A stretch of 64,000 nucleotides of DNA. Origin: Spinellus fusiger. Taxonomy: Eukaryota; Mucoromycota; Mucoromycetes; Mucorales; Phycomycetaceae. Below are positions 44,780 through 56,200 of the stretch, piece after piece. Within the stretch, counting starts at the first letter, position 1, and the number at the start of each line of letters is the position of its first letter. The DNA is taken from NCBI GenBank assembly GCA_025094145.1, contig JALLLS010000001.1, forward strand, positions 1,302,001 through 1,366,000, read 5' to 3'. The translations under genes and the position numbers were made by a program. The notes under the pieces were generated by a model. That model saw only the letters and a list, made by a program, of their open reading frames with translations. It made no database searches and was not told the DNA's origin.

Positions 44780-46678
44780 ATGTCAACTGACTCTATAATT
44801 AATCATAATGCCCCTCTAGGTACAATGAATACACCTGAAGATAAATTGCCTAAAAGCAACCATGCCAACAGTTATGACATAGAAGATCCACATACAGTAG
44901 CACATGCATTTAAAAACAAAGCATTTGGAGTTTCCAAAGTAGAGGCTGTCTTGGTTGCTGAACCCTCTGGAGACGCCACTCTAGTTGATAAAGTAGCTGC
45001 TAGTGAGCCTACTGGTACTGTAAACGCACAAGCTGTCACTACTCCAGCTGCTGCTGCTGCTGCTCCTACCACTCCAGTAGCCGCTCCCACTACTCCAGCA
45101 GCTGCTCCTACCACTCCAGTGGCTGCTCCTACCACTCCAGTGGCTGCTCCTACTATACCAGTAGCCGCTCCTACTACACCAGTGGCCGCTCCTACTACAC
45201 CAGTGGCCGCTCCCACTACACCAGTGGCTGCTCCCACTACACTAGTGGCTGCTCCTACCACTCCCGCTGCTGCTCCTACCACTCCAGTAGCCGCTCCTAC
45301 CACACCGGTGGCTGCTCCTACCACTCCCGCTGCTGCTCCTACCACTCCCGCTGCTGCTCCTACCACACCAGTAGCCGCTCCAACTACACCAGTTGCTCCA
45401 ATTATCAACACCCCACCACCCAGTTCAAGAACAACAAGTGCGGCACCTATTGCAGCACCAGGCATAACAACAACCGCAGGCAATAGTCTCACAAGCCTCC
45501 CCACAAATCCTCTGGTAACAGCCACTACTACTGGTTCTCTGCCTACTATATCGGCCCCCGCTTCTACTGATGACGGCCATTCAGAAGGTATCAATGGAGG
45601 TGTTATCGGTGCCATTGTGGGTGTTGTAGTGGGTGCAATGCTATTGTTAGCAGCTGTTACTGCTTTTATTCGTCGCAAAAAAAGCCGTGCTAGAGACACA
45701 CGAGCAAGTCGTACTATGGATGAAATATTTGCACCCACGAGTGGAAACAAGGATTATAACTATGGCAATGAAGAGACAGCTAGTGCATGGGAATCCCCTA
45801 GACCTACAGAAAGAGCTGTAGATGCCTCAATGCCTACAGAATACGCAAATAATGCACCCGGGGGCATGGGATACGATGCAGGTCATCAACAAAACATGAA
45901 CTATTATGATAATGGCCATGGTCAAGCCTACAATGATAATTACAGAGGTGCTGCTCCTCAAACCTACCTACCCCAATTAAGTGACCAGACATTTGCTGGA
46001 GTTACATCACCTGTCATGAATTATAGTGGTCTTGCTAATACAAGCCCAGAAACTGCTGCTGCTACTGCTGCTGGTATTCCAATGAAACATCTCGACCCTC
46101 ATCGTCAACAAGAAGATGCTTATTACCAGGAGAACTATGATCATCAAGACCCTTACCAAGGATACCACAATGCGCCATCTGGAGTACCTGGAGCAGTAGC
46201 AGCTCAAGGGGCAACTGTGTACGACAATCATGGTATGACACACCAAGGCTATGCCGATCCTTCTATGCCACAGCACCAAGGGCACTACGATGAATATGCT
46301 TATAACGCAGGCTATGGCCATGATGGTTACTACCAAGAACAGCCTTACGATCGTCATCACTATGGCAATGTAGAACAAGACATGTACGCAGACCAAGCAG
46401 GCTATAGCCATGGATTTCAAAACAGCCACCAGGAACCATCCTCTGCAGCCAACATGAACTACAGTGGCGCCTCAGGTCTTCCGTCTGATGGACACAGAGC
46501 ACCACCCACGCCTATGGACCAACAGCATGCTTACACTGAAGCCAGTGCGGGTCCTTACGATGAACAAATGGCCAATCATCAATACTATACATCTCAGAGT
46601 GGGTATCCCCAGTCAAGCGCCAAGCCAAATGCTACAGAAGGACAGCCTGCATCCGAGAACAGACTTAACGCACACTAG
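44780..46678 (+). CDS. Mucin-like single-pass membrane protein with (A)APTTPV repeats
   Basis: Intronless frame of 632 codons. Residues ~80-215 are about 18 tandem AAPTTPV/AAPTTPA heptads, expected to be densely O-mannosylated. A Ser/Thr-rich stretch follows, then one transmembrane helix (IGAIVGVVVGAMLLLAAVTA, about residue 275-297) with a basic stop-transfer RRKKSRARDTR. The cytosolic tail of ~320 residues is very rich in Tyr, Gly, His, Gln and Asn (QGHYDEYAYNAGYGHDGYYQ). The layout is that of fungal wall-stress or signalling mucins (Mid2/Msb2-like), though no specific ectodomain was recognised. The annotated start gives no signal peptide, which is odd for a type I protein; see the findings. 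The 21-base repeats are very GC-rich relative to the surroundings. Confidence 0.75.
   Translation: MSTDSIINHNAPLGTMNTPEDKLPKSNHANSYDIEDPHTVAHAFKNKAFGVSKVEAVLVAEPSGDATLVDKVAASEPTGTVNAQAVTTPAAAAAAPTTPVAAPTTPAAAPTTPVAAPTTPVAAPTIPVAAPTTPVAAPTTPVAAPTTPVAAPTTLVAAPTTPAAAPTTPVAAPTTPVAAPTTPAAAPTTPAAAPTTPVAAPTTPVAPIINTPPPSSRTTSAAPIAAPGITTTAGNSLTSLPTNPLVTATTTGSLPTISAPASTDDGHSEGINGGVIGAIVGVVVGAMLLLAAVTAFIRRKKSRARDTRASRTMDEIFAPTSGNKDYNYGNEETASAWESPRPTERAVDASMPTEYANNAPGGMGYDAGHQQNMNYYDNGHGQAYNDNYRGAAPQTYLPQLSDQTFAGVTSPVMNYSGLANTSPETAAATAAGIPMKHLDPHRQQEDAYYQENYDHQDPYQGYHNAPSGVPGAVAAQGATVYDNHGMTHQGYADPSMPQHQGHYDEYAYNAGYGHDGYYQEQPYDRHHYGNVEQDMYADQAGYSHGFQNSHQEPSSAANMNYSGASGLPSDGHRAPPTPMDQQHAYTEASAGPYDEQMANHQYYTSQSGYPQSSAKPNATEGQPASENRLNAH
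45060..45393. repeat. 21-base coding tandem repeat (AAPTTPV heptads)
   Basis: Around 16-18 consecutive 21-base units with silent variation (GCTGCTCCTACCACTCCAGT and variants). Typical of length-variable cell-surface proteins. Confidence 0.85.
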
Positions 46679-48643
46679 AAAACTACTATAACACAACGAT
46701 AAAGAATCGAGTCTACTCAATATACGTATAGCTTGTGTTATACTCCATATTATTAAATACCTTAGCAAAAAAACAAAAAAGAAGCATTATTATTCCCCCA
46801 AAGTATTTCGCCTTGTGTTCACTACATCATTGTAAAATGTCTGCATCTGTTTCTATAGTATGATGCTTGATATTTAAGACTCGTAAGACCCAAATACTAC
46901 CTTTAGATAGGTGCGGATCTGTTTCTTAAGCAGCCTTTTATATAAAATTACCAAAATAAAATGGGGTTATATATATAAATGTAGATAGAAGTCTATCTAT
47001 CTTATACAATCTTACAGTTTCTTTTTGTTCAATCAAGAGAGAAAAGCCATTTTGTGTAAAATGACAAAATAATAGACTTGTCTAAGGAAAAAGAAGAAAA
47101 AGACATATTTGATATATAGGGATTTTATTCTGTGGATCAGCATAAAAATCATATCTAAAGAACACTCAAAATAGCCTAAAAAAGTATTTTATTTTCTATG
47201 GATAAAATCTATTCTCGGTTTCAATAGAACATACTTCGATGACAAAACCTTAATTGTATGTTATTTAATAGCCATTGTTCTATAATGACTGTGTTCCTGA
47301 CGAACCATTGATGCTCAATGGATACCCAAGTCGTACATTTTACAGAACAAGAGAAATGTAATCTTATTATATATTTCTGTGTTTGCTATGTCTGTGGGTA
47401 GAGGAAGTTTTATTATTAAGAGAATATTTAATCACTAAACTGTTTTTTAAAGTAAATGTTTTATTTTCTGTTATTCTCCACTTGAATCTATAGCACTCAA
47501 AAACAATTGGCCAATGCCACCAAATAACATCCTGTAAATTGCCTATCCCTTGTTTATTTTAATAGCATCTCAATAAAAAGGCCTTGTTATTATCAATTTA
47601 ATATTAAATGCTTAATTAATGCCCATGAACTGTCTTTCTTTCAATAACCACTATACCACATCATGTCTTGTTATATTTCTCCCTATTACACCAAGTGCTG
47701 TCGAGGTTTTATTGATTTGATATTATATTTCTACAATGTAGAGATGAGTAGAAGAGTATATGATATTGACTAGATACAGTTATACTCCACTCTGAATTCT
47801 TAATTGAGTTTATCTATTAGTACTCTTGCGACATTTCTTATGAAGCAGCACACCTATCTATGTTTTGTCCAAAGAGATTTCTCTTCAGCTGAAACTTATG
47901 ATCATTTATCTATTCAAGGATTACGGCCAGATAGTCATTTAAAACAATATTATTGGTTCATCAATCCATGTCCGTGTGTCTAGGAAGATATGTGCATGGA
48001 AGGACAAGCCTAATTAATTATACTCTGCATCAGAATATGCCCTCTCTATTGTTTGTACTAATCTATCACATAAAGTACCAAAGTAGCTATCATTGGTCTG
48101 TGTTTTTATGCTACCTTTGATCTTAGCATGTTTCTATTCTCTAACCCCCTTAATGAATTGACTCTTCAGCTAAAGCGCCACGATGGCCACCTCTTTTTTG
48201 TTATTGACTAAATGTCACTTGTATTTCTGACGCCCAAAGTGCTTATCTTGCTTATCCTGTCTATTTCTCGGTTGTTATCTAATTTATCTTTCTATAGTTC
48301 ATACTCTTATATATAATGTATACTCTTTTGCAGGCTCTATTCTTACAGACGATAACTTTTTTTTTTTTGCTAGTCCTTTTTTATGGAATAATACCAGTGT
48401 GCTGACAGAGATATACACAACAAAAACATGTGGCAAAATGATGAGCTTAATTTAAACCTATATTTCATGGCTACACAAATAGCAAGAAACAGACAATACA
48501 GCACGCGACAGAGACTTTCTTCGGTTGTCATGGTTTCAGTTACTGGAATAACATAATTAATAAGATCAAAAAGATGAATGAATGATCAGACCACTCCACT
48601 ACTGCCCTTCTTTCGTTTACTCTTCTTTACTTACTTAAATACC
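46679..48643. other. AT-rich intergenic region
   Basis: About 2 kb with stops in all frames. I see nothing beyond simple A/T runs (for example 46975-46982 and 48358-48368). It includes the mucin-gene 3' UTR and the septin promoter. Confidence 0.55.
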
Positions 48644-49686
48644 ATGTCGCCTCGTCCAAAGAAGAATATCCCGTCACAGTTTAATATGATGATGGTTGGA
48701 CTTACAGGCGTGGGTAAGACTGCTTTTATACGCACATTTCTCGAAGCACTCCAACAATACTACACAACATCATGCAGTCATGATGAACTAGGTGCATTAC
48801 AACCCACCACCCAAGCTACAACTATGACAGTGACAATTGACTCTGAAGGAGATAAAATAGTCCTGAGGCTAATTGATACACCTGGGCTGCATACAGGTCA
48901 TGCAATGGAGAATGAGCTCAATGACTTGCTCAAATACATTGAACATCAGTTTGACTTGACCTTGACCGAGGTAAATGGCCATAGACACTAGACATTAGAC
49001 ACTAGACATCAGAGACTCATGAAATGGCTTAGGAAAGCAAAGTCAAGCGAAATCCCAAGGCCGTGGACTCACAAATCCATGCCTGCCTCTACTTTATCGA
49101 CCCATCAAAGCCCCAGTTAGACACTTACGATATTCAAGCCCTCACTCAACTCTCAAAGCGAGTCAATGTTATTCCTGTTATCAGCAAAGCAGACACACTC
49201 ACATTAGCACAACTTCGGCGGCTGAAACCTGCCATTCTCAAATCAATTTATAACCAAGAGAGCACAATTCCTCTTTATGGTATTCCAGAAGATGAGGAGG
49301 TGGACGACAACAATGAAGACAAAGAGAACCAAAAGAAGGCCTCGAGTCTATCAGAATTCCTTGACCAGTTTGATTATGAAGAAGAAGAGGAGGAGACACA
49401 GTCTCTTTTGGACTATCTGAGGCGGATTCCATTTGGCTTAATTTCTTATGAGGAAGATCCATTGACAGGCAAACCTCTAGGCACACAAGACAGTTCTATT
49501 AAAATTGGACGTGATTATGGCTGGGGCACCATCAATTGCCTGAGCGATAAGGATTGTGATTTGTACAGTCTTGTCGGTATTCTGTTGCATACACACAGAG
49601 AAATGCTAAAGGCTGAAACAACAGAGCGCTACTATGAACAGTATCGAACAGAGAAACTGCTTACTCAGAGAACATATGCACTGTAA
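48644..49686 (+). CDS. Divergent septin (septin-type GTPase) without C-terminal coiled coil
   Basis: Septins assemble into GTP-binding filaments at division sites and hyphal branches. Exons 48644-48970 and 49033-49686 total 981 bases, 326 residues. Motifs: P-loop VGLTGVGKT near residue 20, switch II LRLIDTPG, the septin block SQIHACLYFIDPS, specificity motif SKAD and the septin unique element GRDYGWGTINCL. It ends with LLHTHREMLKAETTERYYEQ. Between SKAD and the unique element there is an acidic insertion of about 45 residues (EDEEVDDNNEDKENQ, then YEEEEEETQSLLDYL). The protein ends right after the G domain without the usual coiled-coil tail. The ATG at 48644 is chosen because it sits just ahead of the polybasic PRPKK typical of septin N-termini. 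An in-frame ATG at 48578 adds a hydrophobic stretch that does not fit. Confidence 0.9.
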
Positions 49687-50778
49687 ACAAGACTCTTACT
49701 GACAATATACACTGTATTATGCCATCTCCACCTCAAGACAACGCTATATACACCCACACCAAGACTTTCTCCACTCCCTTTTTCTTTATTCTTAAATATA
49801 AAATAAAATCATGGTCTGTTTTCAGTAGAATATATTTGGCAGAATGGCTTTTTCATCTCTATTATAACCCTCTTTAAAAAGGAGTGTATGCTTCTGACAA
49901 GAACAAGAGATATTCATCTCCCAACAGACCCTTTTCTGTCATCTTTCTGCTGAATAGCACAAAAGAGGAATACTATTTAGGCCGTAAGAATGTGGATAGA
50001 ACATACGGAAAATAAAAATCTATTACCACCGTGGCACATGTAATATCCCGCTGTCAAATGAGAGGAAGCTGGAGCTTTGTTGCATAGACGAGGGTCCATG
50101 AGATGAAGTGTGTAAAGAGACTATTTGTTCCATACATAAAGAGTCGCTTCTTATCAATAATAAATAAATAATAGCATCAATGTATCTTTCAAAATAGCCA
50201 TCAATGAGTCATTCTTTAATGTCGTATTCAGGGTACTTACGCCTGCATTGCTGTTTTATGTATTCTCTCTCTCTCTCTTATAATGTATATATCTATATTT
50301 ATTCCACAAACTTCCAAGGTTGGATCTAATAGAAATATAGCCAGATAAGTCTTATAGGATGCCTTTTTTATGCCCAATGTGCGAGGGATGTCGTCTTTGA
50401 TAATAATACAATTACTCTGAGATAGAGTGTCCAATGAGATGTTTGTGTTCAATAGCAAGATAGTTCTTTACAGTCAACAGTCACTGCATGAGCCCGTTTT
50501 CTTTCTCTCATAACACTCAGTACCATTATTTATATAGTAATAAAAAGAGTAAATCAATGTCATTTACTGTTCTATTTCCTGTTGGCTTCTTTATAAGACT
50601 CTACCATCTGAGTTTGAACACAGATATAGTGATAGCATGCCCCATGTCCCTTGAGCTTACCTGTTGGATCCATTAGCAGTCACAGGAAGAAGCCAACAGA
50701 GCTACACTGAGCTTCAGTCTTTATTTTTTCCTTTGCTCTCTTGGACTGTTTTTTTTTGTAAAGAGAACTTTGGCCATC
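49687..50778. other. Intergenic region septin / DPH3
   Basis: AT-rich, no supportable gene. The minus ORF at 50237-50458 is unlikely (contains a CT-microsatellite read as RERER). Confidence 0.55.
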
Positions 50779-51150
50779 ATGACATCCTTTTATGATGAAG
50801 TGAGTCTTTTGCCTTGGATTTCTCTTTTCTTTCTTGGATAATCTGAGGCTGACTATCCTATTATGGTTGTAGATCGAGATTGAAGATATGGAGTTTAATG
50901 AGGATGAGCAAATGTACACCTATCCCTGTCCTTGTGGTGATAAGTTTGTTATCTACTTGGTATGCCCTTGGAACAGAAGTCCTTTACAGTAAGACTGATA
51001 TTCCATTAGGATGATCTAAAGGACGGTGAGGATGTTGCTCGCTGTCCTTCCTGCTCACTGCTTATTCGAGTGATTTATGACCCTGATGAATTTGCGGATG
51101 AAGATGAAGCCTCTACATTTCAAGTGGAGGGTACAGCCATTATTGTATAA
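50779..51150 (+). CDS. dph3: Diphthamide biosynthesis protein 3 (DPH3/KTI11), CSL zinc finger
   Basis: DPH3 is a small iron/zinc protein that delivers electrons to the Dph1-Dph2 radical enzyme, which starts diphthamide formation on elongation factor 2. It also supports Elongator-dependent tRNA modification. Exons 50779-50799 (21 bases), 50873-50959 and 51010-51150 total 249 bases, 82 residues, the standard length. The start [20 protein letters not shown] matches family members closely. The four metal cysteines are in YPCPCGDKF and [15 protein letters not shown]. The tiny first exon was chosen because it supplies the conserved N-terminus and a GTGAGT donor. It converges with the BAP31-like gene. 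Confidence 0.95.
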
Positions 51151-51381
51151 GCATCTGTGTGTGTGTGTGTGTGTGTGTTTATTCTTTCTCTTTCTCTCTT
51201 ATTCTCTCTCTCTCTCTTATAATGTATATTCTCTCATAAAAACAAAAATAAAACAATACGACCAATGTATCTATAGTATAAAAATGCACTCTTCATGCAT
51301 GAATAAAATATAGATCTTTTTATGCTTTTTTTATTTGGCATGATGGCAGAGAGTAGGGTTATATACTCCTTCATTGGCCAG

Positions 51382-52492
51382 CTATTTGTCTTTTTTAGGC
51401 TCTACTACGCCTCCCTTTAGTTTAAGCTCAAAAGCATTGCGTTCATCCACAAGGCGGTTATATTCCACTGTCTGCTGTCCCACTTGTTTCTTAAGTGTTT
51501 CAAAGTCACGCTCCTCTCTCTTCAGCTCCTTGAGTTGTTGTGTTAACTCAGTGACTTGTTGTGTGTAGGTGGATTCCAAGTCAATGATGCGCTGTTGATC
51601 CTTCAAGATGACTGCAGACTGTATACAGACATGAGATACACTCCATGCCATCCCGTGTTTCTTACCTCTTTCTTCACCTTGTCCAGTTCCTCCTCGCGTA
51701 ATAACATATCCATGACAAGTTTGCTTGTTCTTTCGAGGATTCTATGTTGACGTGTTAATGTGTGCTTTATAGTGTGTGTTTTATAGTGTGTGCTCTGCAG
51801 TGCAGACTTACAAAGACAAAAAGAGAGTAAAGCCAGTCAAGTACAGGTTACGCTGGGCATAGAATCGCTTGGCTTTGAGGTTGGCTTCATAACTGTAGTC
51901 ATGGCCATGGTCTGTGTGGTTTTCAGATTCAATACGCTGTAGGCGGTTCACAGTGTCTATAGCAAGGAGACGTGAGTCCTTTAGAACCCACATAGGTTTC
52001 TCCCTAATTTACCAATAAAGAGTACAAAAATAAACCTATCACCCACTGGATTAGTTATTATAGCCCATAATACACATCAATAACACTTACGCAAATACAA
52101 TCTTTAATCCATACAGTGCATTTGCGACCTACAAGTACAAACAGACCCCATGTGTTTATTATCCTTGTTTATCAATTTCTCGCGTATTTTCTCTTTCTTT
52201 CTTTCTAGAAGAAACACAAGAGGCATGGATGATTCTTACCAGGGGCGAGGTAGAAGCAAATTTCATAAGAGCCCTACGCCAACGTGAGGGAAGAGGTACC
52301 TGCAAAAAGAGAGTGAGTAGGAGTGTAAGAAATAGGAGTGTCTACACAAAACACTGTTCTTACCACAAGGATACCAAATATAATCATCTGTATGTCTATG
52401 TATTAGTCACCCTTCTTATGCTATGGTCTTGTTTATTAGTGACTTGCCTCAATCACCAAGATACCAAATGTAATGGAGTAGTAGATCGCCAT
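51382..52492 (-). CDS. BAP31/Yet3-like ER membrane sorting protein
   Basis: BAP31-family proteins are three-pass ER proteins with a cytosolic coiled coil, acting in quality control and export of membrane proteins. Eight exons: 52448-52492, 52364-52387 (24 bases), 52240-52299, 52091-52128, 52013-52035 (23 bases), 51812-51956, 51666-51741 and 51382-51618. They total 648 bases, 215 residues. Helix 1 is YYSITFGILVIEMIIFGILV, followed by PLPSRWRRALMKF. Helix 2 spans LYGLKIVFAFIFVLFIDTVN, then AQRNLYLTGFTLFLSL. The coiled coil is ESTYTQQVTELTQQLKELKR. The C-terminus KKDK is a canonical KKXX retrieval signal. Intron 1 starts with GC rather than GT. The two micro-exons are needed to restore conserved membrane spans and reading phase. 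Confidence 0.9.
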
Positions 52493-53293
52493 GGCTGTCC
52501 TTTTTTCTTTTTGCTAATCTTCTACTTGTGAAAGAAAGAAACGGACTCGGTCTCCGGGCGTCAGGTTTTATCACCCGTCTGGCCTTGCCCCGAGTCTGTG
52601 TAACAAAGAACGTTCAGGTACAAAACCAAAAGTAGTTGGTGTCTTCCCAATGAACTCTTCTTGCTATTGTTTTCTTATATTTTCTTCATATAAGAAATAG
52701 TGATGCAGTAATAAGTGGGTAAAAGTGAGTAGATGAGAGGTCATTTATCAAGAATTATCAAGAATTATCATACCAATTCATTATTGCTATAGAAACAAGA
52801 GTATCATTCTCTCTTTGTTTCAATAGCAATGATGGATACTACTTTATATTTACACTGGAACACAACAAATCCATAGCAGTCCATAGAAACTCATAGAAAC
52901 CCACAGAGTAGTCTATAAAAATTCACAGTAACTTATAGCAATCTACAGCAACGCACAGATTCAGTGTGTTTATTTTGAATGGATAGTATCGAGACTCTAT
53001 TCATTTCTTTCCTAAACAGACTAAGAAATGCTTGGCTTAGTAAGTCCTACCACACCATAGGGTGTACAGTGAGAAATTGAGCAGGTAGAATAGAGTGCAT
53101 CCTAAGCAGCAGTCATGTATAAAAACGGTCCTGCCTCGCATTCAACTGCAGAAGTATTCCTAGATAGCTATACACTACACTAGAAAAACAAAAAATTCCC
53201 AACGGCATCCAATATCATCCAATGAATGTTCTGTTTCAAGAGCATTCGTTTATAAGTGCCTGTATTTATTATAAATATGATTATTACGTTGAC
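52493..53293. other. Intergenic region BAP31-like / Sac2-like
   Basis: Holds a degenerate tandem array of 10-13-base units around CATAGAAACTC/CACAGTAACTT (52872-52960) and a doubled TCAAGAATTA (52748-52767). No gene seen. Confidence 0.55.
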
Positions 53294-56200
53294 TATATCC
53301 AAATAGCCTTTCTAATCTTATATCCCATCTTCTTAAATATCCCATCTGTCTTTTCAGCTTCATCAAGGCTAAATAAAACATGTTAGTAAGATATCCATGT
53401 TTATTCAAGCGAATTACCTTATTACAGGTTTCTGTACAACAAAGCGATCGTCTTCTAAACTGTACCCACAGGCCTTTGCTATCTTCTCCACAATTTCCTT
53501 AACTTGATCGCGGCAATTCAACACCTTGTCCTCTGATAACTCGCCAAGTTTATTGTAACGTACAGCTTTAAACGCTATCCACATTCCCTGATCCATATTC
53601 GACGTCTCTTCACTGTCTGGTGAATCACTGCTATGATTATGCTCCCCCTTAACATCACTCTTGGTAGCAGATCCAGGCTCGTGTGGCTCAATATTTAAGT
53701 CACCCAGGTTTTGGTTCTGGATGCTGCCTGTATTCCAACGAACGACCTCACCATTGGCACGATAGAACAGCCGAAACCCATAGTTCTGGTCATGCCGTCT
53801 GGAAGTAGGTGTCAAAGAAGAGAGGATGTATTCTCCCATTTGTAGGCGGAGAATGGTTTTTAAGACTATTCTTTTGAATTGGATCACCTTTTCAAGATTG
53901 TAGTTGTAGCTGCAGACATACAAGGCCTTTTCTGTCAATAACACAACCTTTTCTTCAAACTTCTTGGCCGTACTGTATACAATCCAGTTTAATTCAATCC
54001 AGTCCAATAAGCAAGAGTGCAGTACTATAACATATGCATCCACTTACAGTTTCTGTACTTCTCCAGGAGACAAGAGAGTCCAACCAGCAATCTTGACCTC
54101 ATCATCAGCAATAACAATCTCACTGCTGATATCCACTGCAAAAGGTAGTAGCAATACATAATGAGTAATAAAGAACATGCCTCGGGTAGCTTTTACCTGC
54201 TCCTGATCTGATTTTTGCCCATCTTCTCTCAATGCCTGGTTCAGCAGACATAAGAGTAGCTTGGGGTACATGGCGAAAGATCTCAAATTTATGATAGCCT
54301 TATGGGTTACTCTTTTGAATTGTCATAGAATAGCACTCTCTTCATCAATAAGAGATGGAACATACCTAATACAAAATCAACAGTTGCTTGTCTCCAGAAA
54401 TCCTTAACAGTATTAAAGTACATTCGTGCAAGAGAGTTGGAGGCATCATTCATCATGCCAGTAATATTGCGTTTGCCAGTACTAAGATAAGACAGTAGAA
54501 AAAAGAAGAAAAAAGAAAGAATATAGTCATTCACTGTCTTCTGTTTCTATACTAGTTTCTATGACTTACCGAGTGAAATCTCCTTTGAGTGCACTAGTAC
54601 CAGCATACATACGTGATATCATATCACCATTATTAGCCCATGCTATAGAGATAACATAAGTATCATTGTTATTGTTATCATTTCTTACCATTATTAAATC
54701 TCTTTTCAAACTGTTCATAAAAGTGCAATCCTTTGTCTGGACTTTCTGTGATTCCAAAGCGCATCAACTGTAGGTGAAGGATGGTGCGTCCAAATGCACT
54801 CTATAACAATACTACTATTAGCCTTATTATCCTAGTAATAGCAATAGTAATAAAGAATACCTGAACTACATTGGTACGATCAAGACAATCCATACAATTC
54901 TTTCAATTCTTTAGTCAATTCTACAAGATCCCAAGTGAGTAAACAAGACCTACTGTTCTAAAGACACCCTTTTGTCTGCAGCAAATCAAATCGATATCAG
55001 ACGATTGAGCCTCCCAGAAGTATCTTAGAGTAGATGAGTATACCTCCCATACAAAGTATTCTTACGCAGTTTTCACCAAATCATCATAAAGACTTGTGCT
55101 TAGTTTGCTGATATTTTCAAACCGCATGCCTTTTGTTTCTCGATGAAAATCAAATTCAACATATCTATACAAGTATCAGAACAAGTGTGCTCTTTTTTTA
55201 CTCATGCCATCCATGTACCAACTTTATATTGGGATCAGCAAGGTGTTCTACATGTTTTCTGTATTCTTGACCAACAACAGCCTCACGTCCACTCAATTCA
55301 GTCAAATTGACCGAGACTTGTCTTCCATACAGTCTCTCTTGCTGGGAAAAGTGAAGGGCAAAAGCAGCATCGTTTTCTGCCTCTGTTCGTTCAAGTACAG
55401 GCACAGGATGCAGGCTATAAGGAGACTGACTCCAGAACACAGGGACTAGAAGCAGAGTGAGTCATAAACAGAGGCCTACAGATACTTACTTGATCCTCTT
55501 GTTTGCAAGAAAGAGACTACATGTTGAGTTCCTTCTCTCTAGTGTCATAAACATCTGTTGGCTTTAGATCCACCCTCTTTTTTTTCTTTTTCTTTTTCTA
55601 CATATCTTCATTGCTTATAATTACCTCAAAGAATACAATTTGTTCTGTTTCTACAAAATTGGCTACATATCCATCCTCATTGATGCCTCTTCTTTGATAA
55701 CGCATGCCTATTTTCATGTCATTCAGAGACAATTCATACAATAAAAAATAAAAAAATAAATAAAAAATGATGAAGCATAACCCACCTGCTCTTTCTCGAC
55801 TTCTCCTTGATAATACAATAAATTCAAATGGATAGCCATCTACTTCACATGATTCTAGTTGCATTGCTCCTTGCATCACCGGTAATATCCACTCATCCAG
55901 CTAATAGATAGATCAACAACGGCTGTCTATGTATTTGGACCTTACATTTTCTTTTATAAAATCACGTAGCATATGTTCATTCCACCAGAATCTCTTGTCC
56001 ACCTTTGTATGTAAAAGAGGAGATCCATGAGTATCAGAAAGATCAACTAGAATACTCTTTTTATTTTTATTTTTATTACCTGTAAATAGAGAGGAAGATC
56101 TTTTCTTGTAGGATCTAGCTTGTTCTTTTCTGAAGTATTTTGGAAACTGTTGGTGATGTCTATAGATCCAAGGTTATTGTTCTCTCTTTCTGTTCTTAAT

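Noticed and set aside
44872..45750. 292-codon minus-strand frame rich in GAATGVV
   Set aside because: Shadow of the AAPTTPV repeat region of the mucin-like gene.
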